From an uncultured Burkholderiales bacterium (lineage in GTDB: Bacteria; Pseudomonadota; Gammaproteobacteria; Burkholderiales; Burkholderiaceae_C): a DNA stretch of 6,754 nucleotides. The notes under the pieces were generated by a model. The model saw nothing but the letters and a program-made list of their open reading frames with translations. It did no database searches and had not been told where the DNA came from. This document shows, in pieces, positions 1 through 6,754 of this stretch. The translations under genes and the position numbers were made by a program. Location: positions 1 through 6,754 of the forward strand of contig CAIYKK010000694.1 in NCBI GenBank assembly GCA_903926695.1, given 5' to 3'. Each line of letters begins with the position of its first letter. Positions within the stretch are counted from its first letter, which is position 1.

Positions 1-1482
<1,482 letters not shown>

Positions 1483-1488
1483 GGGGCG

Positions 1489-1518
1489 ATTGTAAGCATT
1501 CCAGCGCCCGGCGGGCAA
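1489..1518 (-). promoter_or_regulatory. Probable sigma-70-type promoter of thiC
   Basis: On the minus strand, TTGCCC (plus 1513-1518) is followed after 18 bases by TACAAT (plus 1489-1494). The -10 differs from TATAAT at one position; the -35 differs from TTGACA at two. The predicted transcription start is near 1482, an A on the minus strand. That would place the first base of P1 of the TPP aptamer within two or three bases of the RNA 5' end. The promoter begins about 28 bases after the stop of the upstream minus-strand gene, so thiC appears to have its own promoter. Confidence 0.65.
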
Positions 1519-1546
1519 GCCGCGCAGGTAACATGGTTTTGCCGTT

Positions 1547-2197
1547 TCAGCCAAAGCGGCTGAGCTGGCCGACGAGCTTTTTCGCCAGCTCGTCCATCAG
1601 CGCCGAGTTCACCTTGGCCGCCGGGTAGCGCGTGCTGAACAGCTCAAAGCCGCCCACATTGACCAGCCGAAAAGCGATCTGGCCGCTGTCGTGATCCGGC
1701 GTGATGGTGATAAAGCCGCGTGCCTCGGTCTGGTATTCAAAGACATAAGCCAGCAGCTTGTTCGTCTCGGGGTGGCGCTGCTCCTTGCGCTCGTGCTTGA
1801 TCTGGCCGATGGAGACACGCTGGGCCACGCGCTCCAGATCGGGCGGAAAGTTCACCGTCACGCTGTGGGTGGCCACGCGGCCCGTGCCGGGCAACAAGTC
1901 CCAGCCCATGCCGATGTAGTCGCAGACGGTTTCGTTGCGCAGCATCTTGCGCCTGTCGTCGCAGCGGAAACTGCGCATCACCAGCGCCGGAAACGGCGTT
2001 TTGCCGTCCAGGCTGTAGTGGCCGGGCGCGGGCGGCTGGATGATGTTGAGCTGGGCGCACAGGTCTTGCAGGTATTTGACCGCGACGCGGCAGGCGGTTT
2101 CGCAGGCGTGTGTATTGGCTGCTGCGTCCTGCTGCTCTCCGGCCTGCAGGCCTTGCAGCGCGTTGGCGCGGTTTTTGAGTTCTGACAAAAAATTCAT
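1547..2197 (-). CDS. Conserved-looking hypothetical protein, 216 residues
   Basis: I do not recognise this protein and assign no function. It begins MNFLSELKNRANALQGLQ, which looks like an amphipathic helix, followed by a Gln/Ala-rich stretch and a Cys-containing segment. The remainder looks like an alpha/beta soluble domain, with alternating strands such as HSVTVNFPP, LLAYVFEYQTE, GFITITPDHDSG and IAFRLVNVGGFELF, and ends in a helix (ALMDELAKKLVGQLSRFG). There is no signal peptide or membrane segment, so it is probably cytoplasmic. The frame extends upstream to a TTG near 2269 and an ATG at 2236. The ATG at 2197 was chosen because the protein-like sequence starts there; an AGGG lies about 11 bases before it, so start support is weak. 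It lies upstream of thiC on the same strand but separated by thiC's own promoter. No terminator was found between them. Confidence 0.8.
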   Translation of the reverse strand: MNFLSELKNRANALQGLQAGEQQDAAANTHACETACRVAVKYLQDLCAQLNIIQPPAPGHYSLDGKTPFPALVMRSFRCDDRRKMLRNETVCDYIGMGWDLLPGTGRVATHSVTVNFPPDLERVAQRVSIGQIKHERKEQRHPETNKLLAYVFEYQTEARGFITITPDHDSGQIAFRLVNVGGFELFSTRYPAAKVNSALMDELAKKLVGQLSRFG

Positions 2198-2417
2198 TGC
2201 TGTTCGCACCCTGTTGCATCTTGAATCCAAAAGCATAGCGCAAGGACTGTGCGCCACATCAATATGCAAAGTTTTTCCGGGCGTAGAGTGGCGTTCATGG
2301 AACTTTACAAACGATCACGGCCACGTAACCTGACGGATACATGCGCTGGCGATACTTGCATCCAACCTGCTGGCCGTTACAGACAACAGGCTTGTTCTCA
2401 CTGAAAGGAAAATTTTC
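2198..2417. promoter_or_regulatory. Divergent intergenic region between the hypothetical gene and the Spy-like gene
   Basis: This 220-base stretch must contain the promoters for both flanking genes. On the plus strand the best sequence match is GGAACTT at 2299-2305, identical to the -35 consensus of RpoE-type envelope-stress sigma factors. The nearest GTAA-like -10 candidate (2325-2328) is spaced two to three bases too far. A weak sigma-70 pair, TTGCAT (2356-2361) and TACAGA (2378-2383) with 16 bases between, is the alternative. For the minus-strand gene, TTGATG and TATGCT are seen with a 19-base spacer. None is convincing alone. Confidence 0.35.
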
Positions 2418-2993
2418 ATGAAATTCGCTGTCACTTCGTTGAACCGTTTGATTCTGGCTGGCCTGCTGGCCGCTGGCACCAGCGCCGCTATGGCCCAGAC
2501 GCCTGCCGCAGCGCCACCGCCGCCACCCGCCAGCGCTGGCGCCATGATGAGCGGCCCTGGCGGCCAACACATGATGATGGGCCAGCAAGACCCGGCCAAG
2601 ATGCAGGCCCAGATCGCCAAACACCAGGCCGACATGAAGGCGCTGCTCAAGATCACCCCGGCGCAGGAAGCCGTCTGGAGCCGCTACACCGCCGCCATGC
2701 AGCCGCCCGCCCACGCCACGCCGCCCACACGCGAACAGCGCACCGAACTCGACAAGCTGCCCACGCCCGAGCGCATTGACAAAATGCACGCGCTGCGCAC
2801 CGACCGCATGACGGAAATGAACGCCGCGATGGACAAACGCGACGAGGCAACCAAGGCGCTGTACGCCGCACTCACCCCCGAGCAGCAAAAAATCTTTGAT
2901 GCCCAGCACCCCAAGCCCGGCCCGCGTTCAGGCGCCGGCCCCGGTCAAGGCCCAGGCCCGAACGCAGGCCGCATGCCGTCGCCGAAAAACTAA
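2418..2993 (+). CDS. Spy/CpxP-like periplasmic protein (LTXXQ family), Met/His-rich
   Basis: The 191-residue product has a clear Sec signal peptide: charged start, hydrophobic LILAGLLAAG, and an AMA cleavage site after residue 26, so it is exported to the periplasm. The mature part starts with an Ala/Pro-rich linker (27-40). Residues 43-62 form a Met/His-rich patch (MM, then QHMMMG, then KM). A long helical region follows, with an ITPAQ motif at 79-83 and an LTPEQ motif at 152-156. These paired motifs define the Spy/CpxP (LTXXQ) family, whose members act as ATP-independent periplasmic chaperones or stress sensors. The C-terminal tail (165-191) is Gly/Pro-rich and probably disordered. AAAGGA at 2404-2409, eight bases before the ATG, is a good ribosome binding site. 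The gene stands alone and is closed by the terminator at 3043-3080. Family placement is fairly sure; a chaperone or metal role is inferred. Confidence 0.88.
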   Translation: MKFAVTSLNRLILAGLLAAGTSAAMAQTPAAAPPPPPASAGAMMSGPGGQHMMMGQQDPAKMQAQIAKHQADMKALLKITPAQEAVWSRYTAAMQPPAHATPPTREQRTELDKLPTPERIDKMHALRTDRMTEMNAAMDKRDEATKALYAALTPEQQKIFDAQHPKPGPRSGAGPGQGPGPNAGRMPSPKN

Positions 2994-3042
2994 GCCTCGC
3001 CTGAACGCCTGCGCTCAAGCGCCAGCGCTTTGAAGCGCACCG

Positions 3043-3080
3043 GCCTGCACCGTCTTTCCCAAGACGCTGCAGGCTTTTTT
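3043..3080 (+). terminator. Intrinsic terminator after the Spy-like gene
   Basis: GCCTGCA (3043-3049) pairs with TGCAGGC (3068-3074), and inside it CGTCTT pairs with AAGACG around a TCCC loop, with a single C-C mismatch between the two stems. Six T residues (3075-3080) follow directly. This is a textbook Rho-independent terminator placed 50 bases after the stop codon. Confidence 0.9.
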
Positions 3081-3224
3081 GCGCTTATTGCGGCCCAGGG
3101 CTTGAATAGCCCGAGCTGCTTTCCTGCTGCGGCCCGGCTGAAATAAGTTACCGTCCTACAGTCCAAGCGCTCATCTTCCTCAACAATCCAGCGATGGGCC
3201 TCTGGCGCCCGCCGCCCACTTCTT
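3081..3224 (+). promoter_or_regulatory. Intergenic region upstream of the ybhP-clsB-ybhN set
   Basis: These 144 bases lie between the terminator and the ybhP ATG and should contain the operon promoter. The best pair I can find is TTACCG (3148-3153) and TCATCT (3171-3176) with a 17-base spacer, which is weak. A small hairpin, GGGCT-TGAAT-AGCCC (3098-3112), is present without a T-run. No strong sigma-70, RpoE or RpoN site is visible. Confidence 0.3.
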
Positions 3225-4034
3225 ATGCAGCCCTTTATTTCCGACACCAGCACGCCTGTTTCGCCCGCCCCGGCTGAGAGCGATGCGCCTTTTTCATTCA
3301 AGGTGCTCACGGTCAACATCCACAAGGGATTTACCTTTTTCAACCGCAAATTTATCCTCGCCGAGCTGCGCGAGGCCGTGCGCAGCGTCGGCGCGGATGT
3401 GGTGTTTTTGCAGGAAGTCACCGGCAGCCACCTCAAGCACGCCGAAAAATTCCACAACTTCACCGAAGCGCCGCATTACGAATTCTTGGCCGATTCCATC
3501 TGGCCGCAGTTCGCCTACGGGCGCAACGCGGTGTACACCAACGGCCACCACGGCAACGCGGTGCTGTCGAAATTTCCCATCGTGCGGTTTGAAAACCGCG
3601 ACATTTCGATCAGCGGCCCGGAGCGGCGCGGCATGCTGCATTGCGAGCTGCATGTGCCCGGACGCAGCCGCAACATCCACGCCATTTGCGTCCACTTGGG
3701 GCTGATGGAAACGCACCGCACGCAGCAAATGAAAATGCTCGCCGATTTGGTGTCCAAAGAAATCCCGGCCCGCGCCCCGGTTGTGGTGGCGGGCGACTTC
3801 AACGACTGGCGTCGCCGCGCCCACGCGCAACTGGCGCGCAGTGCCAATTTGCGCGAGGTGTTTGTCCACGCCCACGGTCAGGCGGCGCGCACTTTTCCGG
3901 CGCGCATGCCGCTGCTCCAGCTCGACCGCATTTATGTGCGCAACACGGCGAGCCACAGCCCCATCGCGCTGCCCGCGCAGCCGTGGTCGCACCTGTCAGA
4001 CCACGCGCCGCTAGCCGCGCAAATCACCCTGTAA
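3225..4034 (+). CDS. ybhP: Endonuclease/exonuclease/phosphatase-family protein YbhP
   Basis: The 269-residue protein has the DNase I-like metal-dependent hydrolase fold. All the family's catalytic landmarks are present: N31 in VNIHKG, E64 in FLQEV, the GNA motif at 110-112, H157 in VHLGL, D191 and N193 in GDFNDW, D234 in LDRIYVR, and D259-H260 in SDHAPL. Many stretches look like E. coli YbhP as I recall it (253 residues there): FKVLTVNIHKGFT, HYEFLAD, FAYGRNAVY, HGNAVLS and RTFP. The substrate is unknown. The family includes nucleases, sphingomyelinases and inositol phosphatases, and the neighbouring lipid genes make a phospholipid-related substrate plausible. There is no obvious signal peptide. 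The ATG at 3225 has no good Shine-Dalgarno, but no other start lies before the first conserved strand. Residues 1-22 form a Pro/Ser/Ala-rich, poorly conserved lead-in. It is the first gene of the ybhP-clsB-ybhN set. Confidence 0.93.
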   Translation: MQPFISDTSTPVSPAPAESDAPFSFKVLTVNIHKGFTFFNRKFILAELREAVRSVGADVVFLQEVTGSHLKHAEKFHNFTEAPHYEFLADSIWPQFAYGRNAVYTNGHHGNAVLSKFPIVRFENRDISISGPERRGMLHCELHVPGRSRNIHAICVHLGLMETHRTQQMKMLADLVSKEIPARAPVVVAGDFNDWRRRAHAQLARSANLREVFVHAHGQAARTFPARMPLLQLDRIYVRNTASHSPIALPAQPWSHLSDHAPLAAQITL

Positions 4035-4048
4035 AAAAGCGGCACCCG

Positions 4049-4207
4049 ATGGCAGACCCGGACTTTTACCGCCAGCGCGCAGCCAGCGCGCACCAAGTCT
4101 GCGGGGCTGGCCCGTCTGCGCTTGAATCGGTGCAGCGCATTCGACTCAAGCGCGCTATTGCTCGCCAGCCCCGGCGCCGCGCCGCCAGCCCGGCGGAGGC
4201 GCCATGA
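4049..4207 (+). CDS. Possible 52-residue leader ORF upstream of clsB
   Basis: An ATG 14 bases after the ybhP stop opens a frame of 52 codons (MADPDFYRQRAASAHQV...). Its TGA overlaps the clsB start as ATGA. About three quarters of its third positions are G or C, compatible with coding but not strongly so in this GC-rich DNA. The product is rich in Arg and Ala and basic near the C-terminus, with no domain, signal peptide or membrane segment that I can recognise. No clear Shine-Dalgarno precedes it; ribosomes could arrive from ybhP. Its last codons run through the hairpin covering the clsB ribosome binding site, so translating it could open that hairpin. It may instead be a chance ORF. Confidence 0.35.
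   Translation: MADPDFYRQRAASAHQVCGAGPSALESVQRIRLKRAIARQPRRRAASPAEAP
4173..4203 (+). promoter_or_regulatory. Hairpin enclosing the clsB ribosome binding site
   Basis: GGCGCC (4173-4178) pairs with GGCGCC (4198-4203), and inside it CCGCC (4182-4186) pairs with GGCGG (4192-4196) around an AGCCC loop, with a small GCG/A internal loop. The structure ends on the base before the clsB ATG. The only Shine-Dalgarno-like sequence, GGAGG (4195-4199), lies inside it. Eleven nearly all-GC pairs would be expected to block initiation unless a ribosome reading the upstream ORF opens them. The pairing is seen in the sequence; the effect is inferred. Confidence 0.5.
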
Positions 4208-5511
4208 CACGCTGGGTCAGCGGCAACCAGTTCTGGCTGCTGGAAAACGGCGAGGCGTTTTTTCCGCGTGTGTTTCAGACGATTGCCAGCGCCCGGCGCG
4301 AGGTGGTGATCGAAACTTTTATCCTGTTTGAAGACAAGGTGGGGCTGGCGCTGCACGCGGTGCTCGTGGCGGCGGCGGCGCGGGGCGTGCAGATCGACAT
4401 CACCGTCGATGGCTTTGGTTCGTCCAATTTATCGCCCGGCTTTATCGGCGCGCTGGCGCAGGCGGGCGTACGCCTGCATGTGTTCGATCCCGGCCCGCGC
4501 CTGTGGGGCTGGCGCACGAATGTGTTTCGCCGCCTGCACCGCAAAATTGTCGTGGTCGATGGCGAACGCGCTTTTGTCGGCGGCATCAACTATTCAGCCG
4601 ACCATCTGGCCGATTACGGCCCCAAAGCGAAACAGGATTACGCGGTGGAAATCGAAGGCCCGCTCGTGGCCGACATTCACCGCTTTGTGCGCCAGGCGCT
4701 GGCCAATGGGCAGGGCAGCGCCGAGCAGCGTTTTGCCGCCCAGTTGCGCCAGCGCCTGTATGACCGGGCGCGCACGCTGGCGCGGCGCTGGCGCACGCTG
4801 CCCGAGCCCGCTGGCAGCGCTGCCGCCATCTTCGTGACCCGCGACAACGGCCTGCACACCACCGACATCGAGCGCCATTACCGCGTGGCGCTGCGCACGG
4901 CACGCGAGCGTGTGGTGATTGCCAACGCTTATTTTTTCCCCGGCTACCGGCTGCTGCAGGAGATGCGCCGGGCGGCGCGGCGCGGCGTCGAGGTGCGGCT
5001 GATTTTGCAGGGCGAGCCGGATATGGCCATCGTCAAGGTGGCGGGCAGCATGCTGTATCACCATCTGCTGTCGGCGGGCGTGTTGATTTTTGAATACATC
5101 GAACGCCCGCTGCACGGCAAAGTCGCGGTGTTTGACGGCGAGCTGGCGACGGTCGGCTCCAGCAACCTGGATCCGCTGAGCCTGTCGCTCAACCTCGAAG
5201 CCAATGTACTGATCAAGGACAGCACTTTCAACCAGGATTTAAGCGCCCGGCTGGAGCGGCTGATCGAGCGCAATTGTAGGCAGATCAACGCCGCCGATTT
5301 GGGCGAGTCGAGCTGGTGGCGTGTGGTACGCAGCTTTTTTGTGTTTCATCTGCTGAGCCACTACCCGGCTTGGGCGGGCTGGCTGCCCGCGCATGCGCCG
5401 CGCATCACGCTGGCGGGCGAGACGCCACCCGCCGCCAGCGGGCAGGCGGACGCCGCTGGTGCTGACCCGGCCCAGCAAAGCAGCTCGGCCAAGCGGCCCG
5501 GCCCGGTCTGA
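4204..5511 (+). CDS. clsB: Cardiolipin synthase B (phospholipase D family)
   Basis: This 435-residue protein has two phospholipase D HKD motifs: H112-x-K114-x4-D119 within the HRKIVVVDGERAFVGGINYS block, and H304-x-K306-x4-D311 in HGKVAVFDGELATVGSSNLDP. Both are intact, so it should be catalytically competent. PLD-type synthases of this group join two phosphatidylglycerols, or related phospholipids, into cardiolipin at the inner membrane. The N-terminal WLLENGEAFFPRVF and VVIETFILFED segments and the RTNVFRRLHRKIVV core fit E. coli ClsB (413 residues, YbhO) rather than ClsA, which starts with two membrane helices absent here. The start at 4204 matches the ClsB N-terminus and has GGAGG four bases upstream. 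Residues from about 398 on form a low-complexity Ala/Pro/Ser tail that looks dispensable. It follows ybhP by 169 bases and precedes ybhN by 14, indicating one operon. Confidence 0.95.
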   Translation: MTRWVSGNQFWLLENGEAFFPRVFQTIASARREVVIETFILFEDKVGLALHAVLVAAAARGVQIDITVDGFGSSNLSPGFIGALAQAGVRLHVFDPGPRLWGWRTNVFRRLHRKIVVVDGERAFVGGINYSADHLADYGPKAKQDYAVEIEGPLVADIHRFVRQALANGQGSAEQRFAAQLRQRLYDRARTLARRWRTLPEPAGSAAAIFVTRDNGLHTTDIERHYRVALRTARERVVIANAYFFPGYRLLQEMRRAARRGVEVRLILQGEPDMAIVKVAGSMLYHHLLSAGVLIFEYIERPLHGKVAVFDGELATVGSSNLDPLSLSLNLEANVLIKDSTFNQDLSARLERLIERNCRQINAADLGESSWWRVVRSFFVFHLLSHYPAWAGWLPAHAPRITLAGETPPAASGQADAAGADPAQQSSSAKRPGPV

Positions 5512-5525
5512 GCCGCGAGCCGCCC

Positions 5526-6548
5526 ATGCCCGTGCGTCGCCGCCCGCCGCCACCGCCTGCGGGGGGCGGCGCACCGGCGTGGTTCAACTCAAACGCTGCG
5601 TGGCGCTGGCTCAGGCGCGGCGCGGCTGGCGTGTTTTTTGCGCTGCTAGGCTATTTGCTGGTGGCGCAGGCGCGCACGATGGACTGGCCGCAGGTGCTGG
5701 CCGCGCTGCAGGCCTATCCGCTGGTGAGCGTTGCGGGCGCCGTGGGGCTGGCCGCCGCCAGCCATCTGCTTTACAGCGGCTTTGACCTGCTGGGGCGGCG
5801 CTACACCGGCCACACGCTGGGGACACGCACGGTGATGCTGCTGACCTTTGTCAGCTACGCCTTCAACCTCAACCTTGGCTCGGTCATCGGCGGCGTGGCC
5901 CTGCGCTACCGGCTGTATTCGCGCCTGGGTCTGGGGCTGGGCGTTATCACCCGCGTCACCTCGCTGAGCATGCTGGCCAACTGGATGGGTTATCTCCTGC
6001 TGGCCGGGCTGGTGTTTGGTTTGCAGCCGCCCGGCCTGCCCGCCGCCTGGGGCTTGGGCGCGCTCCAACTGCGCCTTATGGGCGCGGGTTTGCTGGCGCT
6101 GGCGCTGGCCTATCTGGGCGCCTGCGCCTTTTCCCGCCAGCGCACCGTGCATCTGCGCGGCCACGCGGTGGAACTGCCTTCGGTGCAGCTGGCAGGTCTG
6201 CAGCTGACGATGGGCGCGGCCAACTGGCTGCTGATGTCGGGCATTTTGTTTGTGCTGCTGGGCCAGCGCGTGGATTTTTTCAGCGTCACCGGCGTGCTGC
6301 TGCTGGCGGCCATTGCGGGCGTGATCAGCCATGTGCCGGGCAGCCTGGGCGTGCTTGAAGCGGTGTTTGTCGCGCTGCTCTCGCCGCGCCTGCCCGCGCA
6401 CGAGGTGCTGGCCGCTGTCGTCGCTTACCGCATCGTTTATTACTTCGTGCCGCTGGGCATCGCCATACTGGTTTATCTGCTGCTCGAAGCCAGGGCGCAC
6501 CAACCGGCCAGGCCAGCGGGCGCAGCCGTCAAACGCGGCGATCAGTGA
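5526..6548 (+). CDS. ybhN: YbhN-family multi-pass membrane protein (MprF-flippase-related)
   Basis: This 340-residue inner-membrane protein has about seven or eight hydrophobic segments. They lie roughly at residues 33-49, 66-86, 103-125, 147-166, 184-202, 227-246, 252-270 and 295-320. It belongs to the family related to the N-terminal lipid-translocating domain of MprF (lysylphosphatidylglycerol synthase transmembrane region). Conserved blocks shared with E. coli YbhN as I recall it are the YAFNLNLGSVIGGVALRYRL region (111-130), ITRVTSLS (141-148), NWMGYLLLAG (152-161), the SHVPGSLGVLEAVF loop (268-281) and YRIVYYFVPL (301-310). The N-terminal 20 residues are Arg/Pro-rich and not part of the conserved core. 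The ATG lies 14 bases after the clsB stop with only a weak GAG-type ribosome site, suggesting coupled translation. A role in moving or exposing phospholipids made by the adjacent ClsB is a reasonable inference, but the family's biochemical function is not settled. Confidence 0.93.
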   Translation: MPVRRRPPPPPAGGGAPAWFNSNAAWRWLRRGAAGVFFALLGYLLVAQARTMDWPQVLAALQAYPLVSVAGAVGLAAASHLLYSGFDLLGRRYTGHTLGTRTVMLLTFVSYAFNLNLGSVIGGVALRYRLYSRLGLGLGVITRVTSLSMLANWMGYLLLAGLVFGLQPPGLPAAWGLGALQLRLMGAGLLALALAYLGACAFSRQRTVHLRGHAVELPSVQLAGLQLTMGAANWLLMSGILFVLLGQRVDFFSVTGVLLLAAIAGVISHVPGSLGVLEAVFVALLSPRLPAHEVLAAVVAYRIVYYFVPLGIAILVYLLLEARAHQPARPAGAAVKRGDQ

Positions 6549-6566
6549 CCCTCCCCCAGCGACAAG

Positions 6567-6586
6567 CCCCGGCATTGATGCCGGGG
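6567..6586 (-). repeat. Perfect palindrome, probable right-end hairpin of the IS200/IS605 element
   Basis: CCCCGGCA (6567-6574) pairs perfectly with TGCCGGGG (6579-6586) around a TTGA loop, starting nine bases after the transposase stop. IS200/IS605 elements carry short subterminal hairpins that the Y1 transposase binds as single strands, and this one lies where the right-end hairpin should be. Neither strand has a T-run after the stem, which argues against a standard terminator, though it could slow transcription from both sides. The exact end of the element, somewhere between here and the ybhN stop, cannot be fixed from one copy. Confidence 0.6.
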
Positions 6587-6595
6587 TCTGAGCGC

Positions 6596-6754
6596 CTACG
6601 CGTCGATAGCCTGCTGCTGCTGGATGTACTGCCTGAGTATTTCAATCGGCGCGCCCCCACACGATGCGGCAAAGTAGCTTGGCGACCACAGCACGCCACG
6701 ACGTTTTAGCCAAGGGTGGAAATCTCCATATTCTTTTCGCATCAACCGGCTGGA
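6596..6754 (-). CDS. tnpA: IS200/IS605-family transposase TnpA, C-terminal end only
   Basis: Read on the minus strand from the right edge, the frame gives 52 residues and a TAG at 6596-6598. The sequence includes LWSPSYFAASCGGAP followed by IEILRQYIQQQQ. This is the signature C-terminal region of Y1 (HUH) transposases of the IS200/IS605 family, where a Trp-Ser-x-Ser-Tyr-Phe strand precedes the conserved Gly-Gly-Ala-Pro and the last helix. The active-site HUH motif and catalytic tyrosine lie upstream, outside the window, so activity cannot be judged. The enzyme moves the element as single-stranded circular DNA by a peel-and-paste mechanism. The gene converges on ybhN, and no tnpB follows it, so this looks like a tnpA-only (IS200-like) element or one with tnpB on the other side. 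Confidence 0.9.
   Translation of the reverse strand, partial: SSRLMRKEYGDFHPWLKRRGVLWSPSYFAASCGGAPIEILRQYIQQQQAIDA

Larger units (their letters stand above)
6549..6754 (-). mobile_element. Right end of an IS200/IS605-type insertion sequence (partial)
   Basis: This combines the transposase C-terminus and the downstream palindrome. The left end and most of the gene lie beyond the window. The left limit given is the base after the ybhN stop and is a maximum; the true right end may lie anywhere up to the base of the hairpin at 6567. Elements of this family make no target-site duplication and insert next to a short target sequence, so no flanking repeat is expected. Confidence 0.6.

Noticed and set aside
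1541..1560. Imperfect palindrome overlapping the stop of the 216-residue protein gene, considered as a terminator
   Set aside because: The stem is only seven pairs including a G-U, and no T-run follows on the minus strand.
2295..2909. Minus-strand ORF of 204 codons across the Spy-like gene
   Set aside because: It is antisense to a gene with a good ribosome site, signal peptide and terminator, and has no recognisable protein features.
3294..3992. Minus-strand ORF of 232 codons inside ybhP
   Set aside because: The composition is His/Arg/Val-rich as expected for a shadow frame, and the plus strand encodes an intact YbhP with all catalytic motifs.
5646..6575. Minus-strand ORF of 309 codons across ybhN
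   Set aside because: The Gln/His/Arg-rich sequence is typical of the complement of a Leu/Ala-rich membrane protein. It has no recognisable domain.
6567..6586. Perfect palindrome considered as the ybhN terminator
   Set aside because: It lacks a T-run on either strand and sits in the expected place for the insertion-sequence right-end hairpin, so it is listed as that instead. Partial terminator activity remains possible.
6610..6625. Short CTG/CAG trinucleotide run
   Set aside because: It encodes the Gln stretch near the C-terminus of the transposase and is too short to be a meaningful repeat.

Overview
The window reads as a chromosomal segment of a GC-rich betaproteobacterium, most likely of the Comamonadaceae/Burkholderiales. 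This is inferred from the strong G/C third-position bias and the protein sequences, because no ribosomal marker is present. It holds six genes that can be called firmly, one small candidate ORF, a TPP riboswitch and the tail of an insertion sequence. I see no CRISPR array, tRNA, rRNA or prophage gene.

Left part (1-2417), minus strand. thiC runs off the left edge, and its first 426 residues are present. It is preceded by a complete THI-box (TPP) riboswitch and a well-placed sigma-70-type promoter, whose predicted start lies almost at the first base of the aptamer. Upstream on the same strand is a 216-residue protein that I do not recognise. A divergent intergenic region of about 220 bp separates it from the plus-strand genes.

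Middle part (2418-3080), plus strand. A secreted Spy/CpxP-like (LTXXQ) periplasmic protein carries an unusual Met/His-rich patch and a Gly/Pro-rich tail. A clear intrinsic terminator closes this unit.

Right part (3225-6548), plus strand. Three genes lie in the order ybhP - clsB - ybhN, the order I recall for Escherichia coli. They encode an endonuclease/exonuclease/phosphatase-fold hydrolase, a phospholipase-D-type cardiolipin synthase and a multi-pass membrane protein of the family related to the MprF flippase domain. The set points to phospholipid synthesis and handling at the inner membrane. A 52-codon ORF fills most of the ybhP-clsB gap. Its stop overlaps the clsB start (ATGA), and the clsB ribosome-binding site sits inside a strong predicted hairpin that this ORF reads through. 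This is the least expected regulatory arrangement in the window.

Right edge (6549-6754), minus strand. The last 52 codons of an IS200/IS605-type Y1 transposase converge on ybhN. A perfect GC-rich palindrome beyond its stop is probably the right-end hairpin of the element. The element therefore ends within a few tens of bases of ybhN.

I found no wholly new multi-gene system. The best leads are the clsB leader/hairpin, the conserved lipid-related trio, the metal-ligand-like patch of the Spy-like protein and the unrecognised 216-residue protein.
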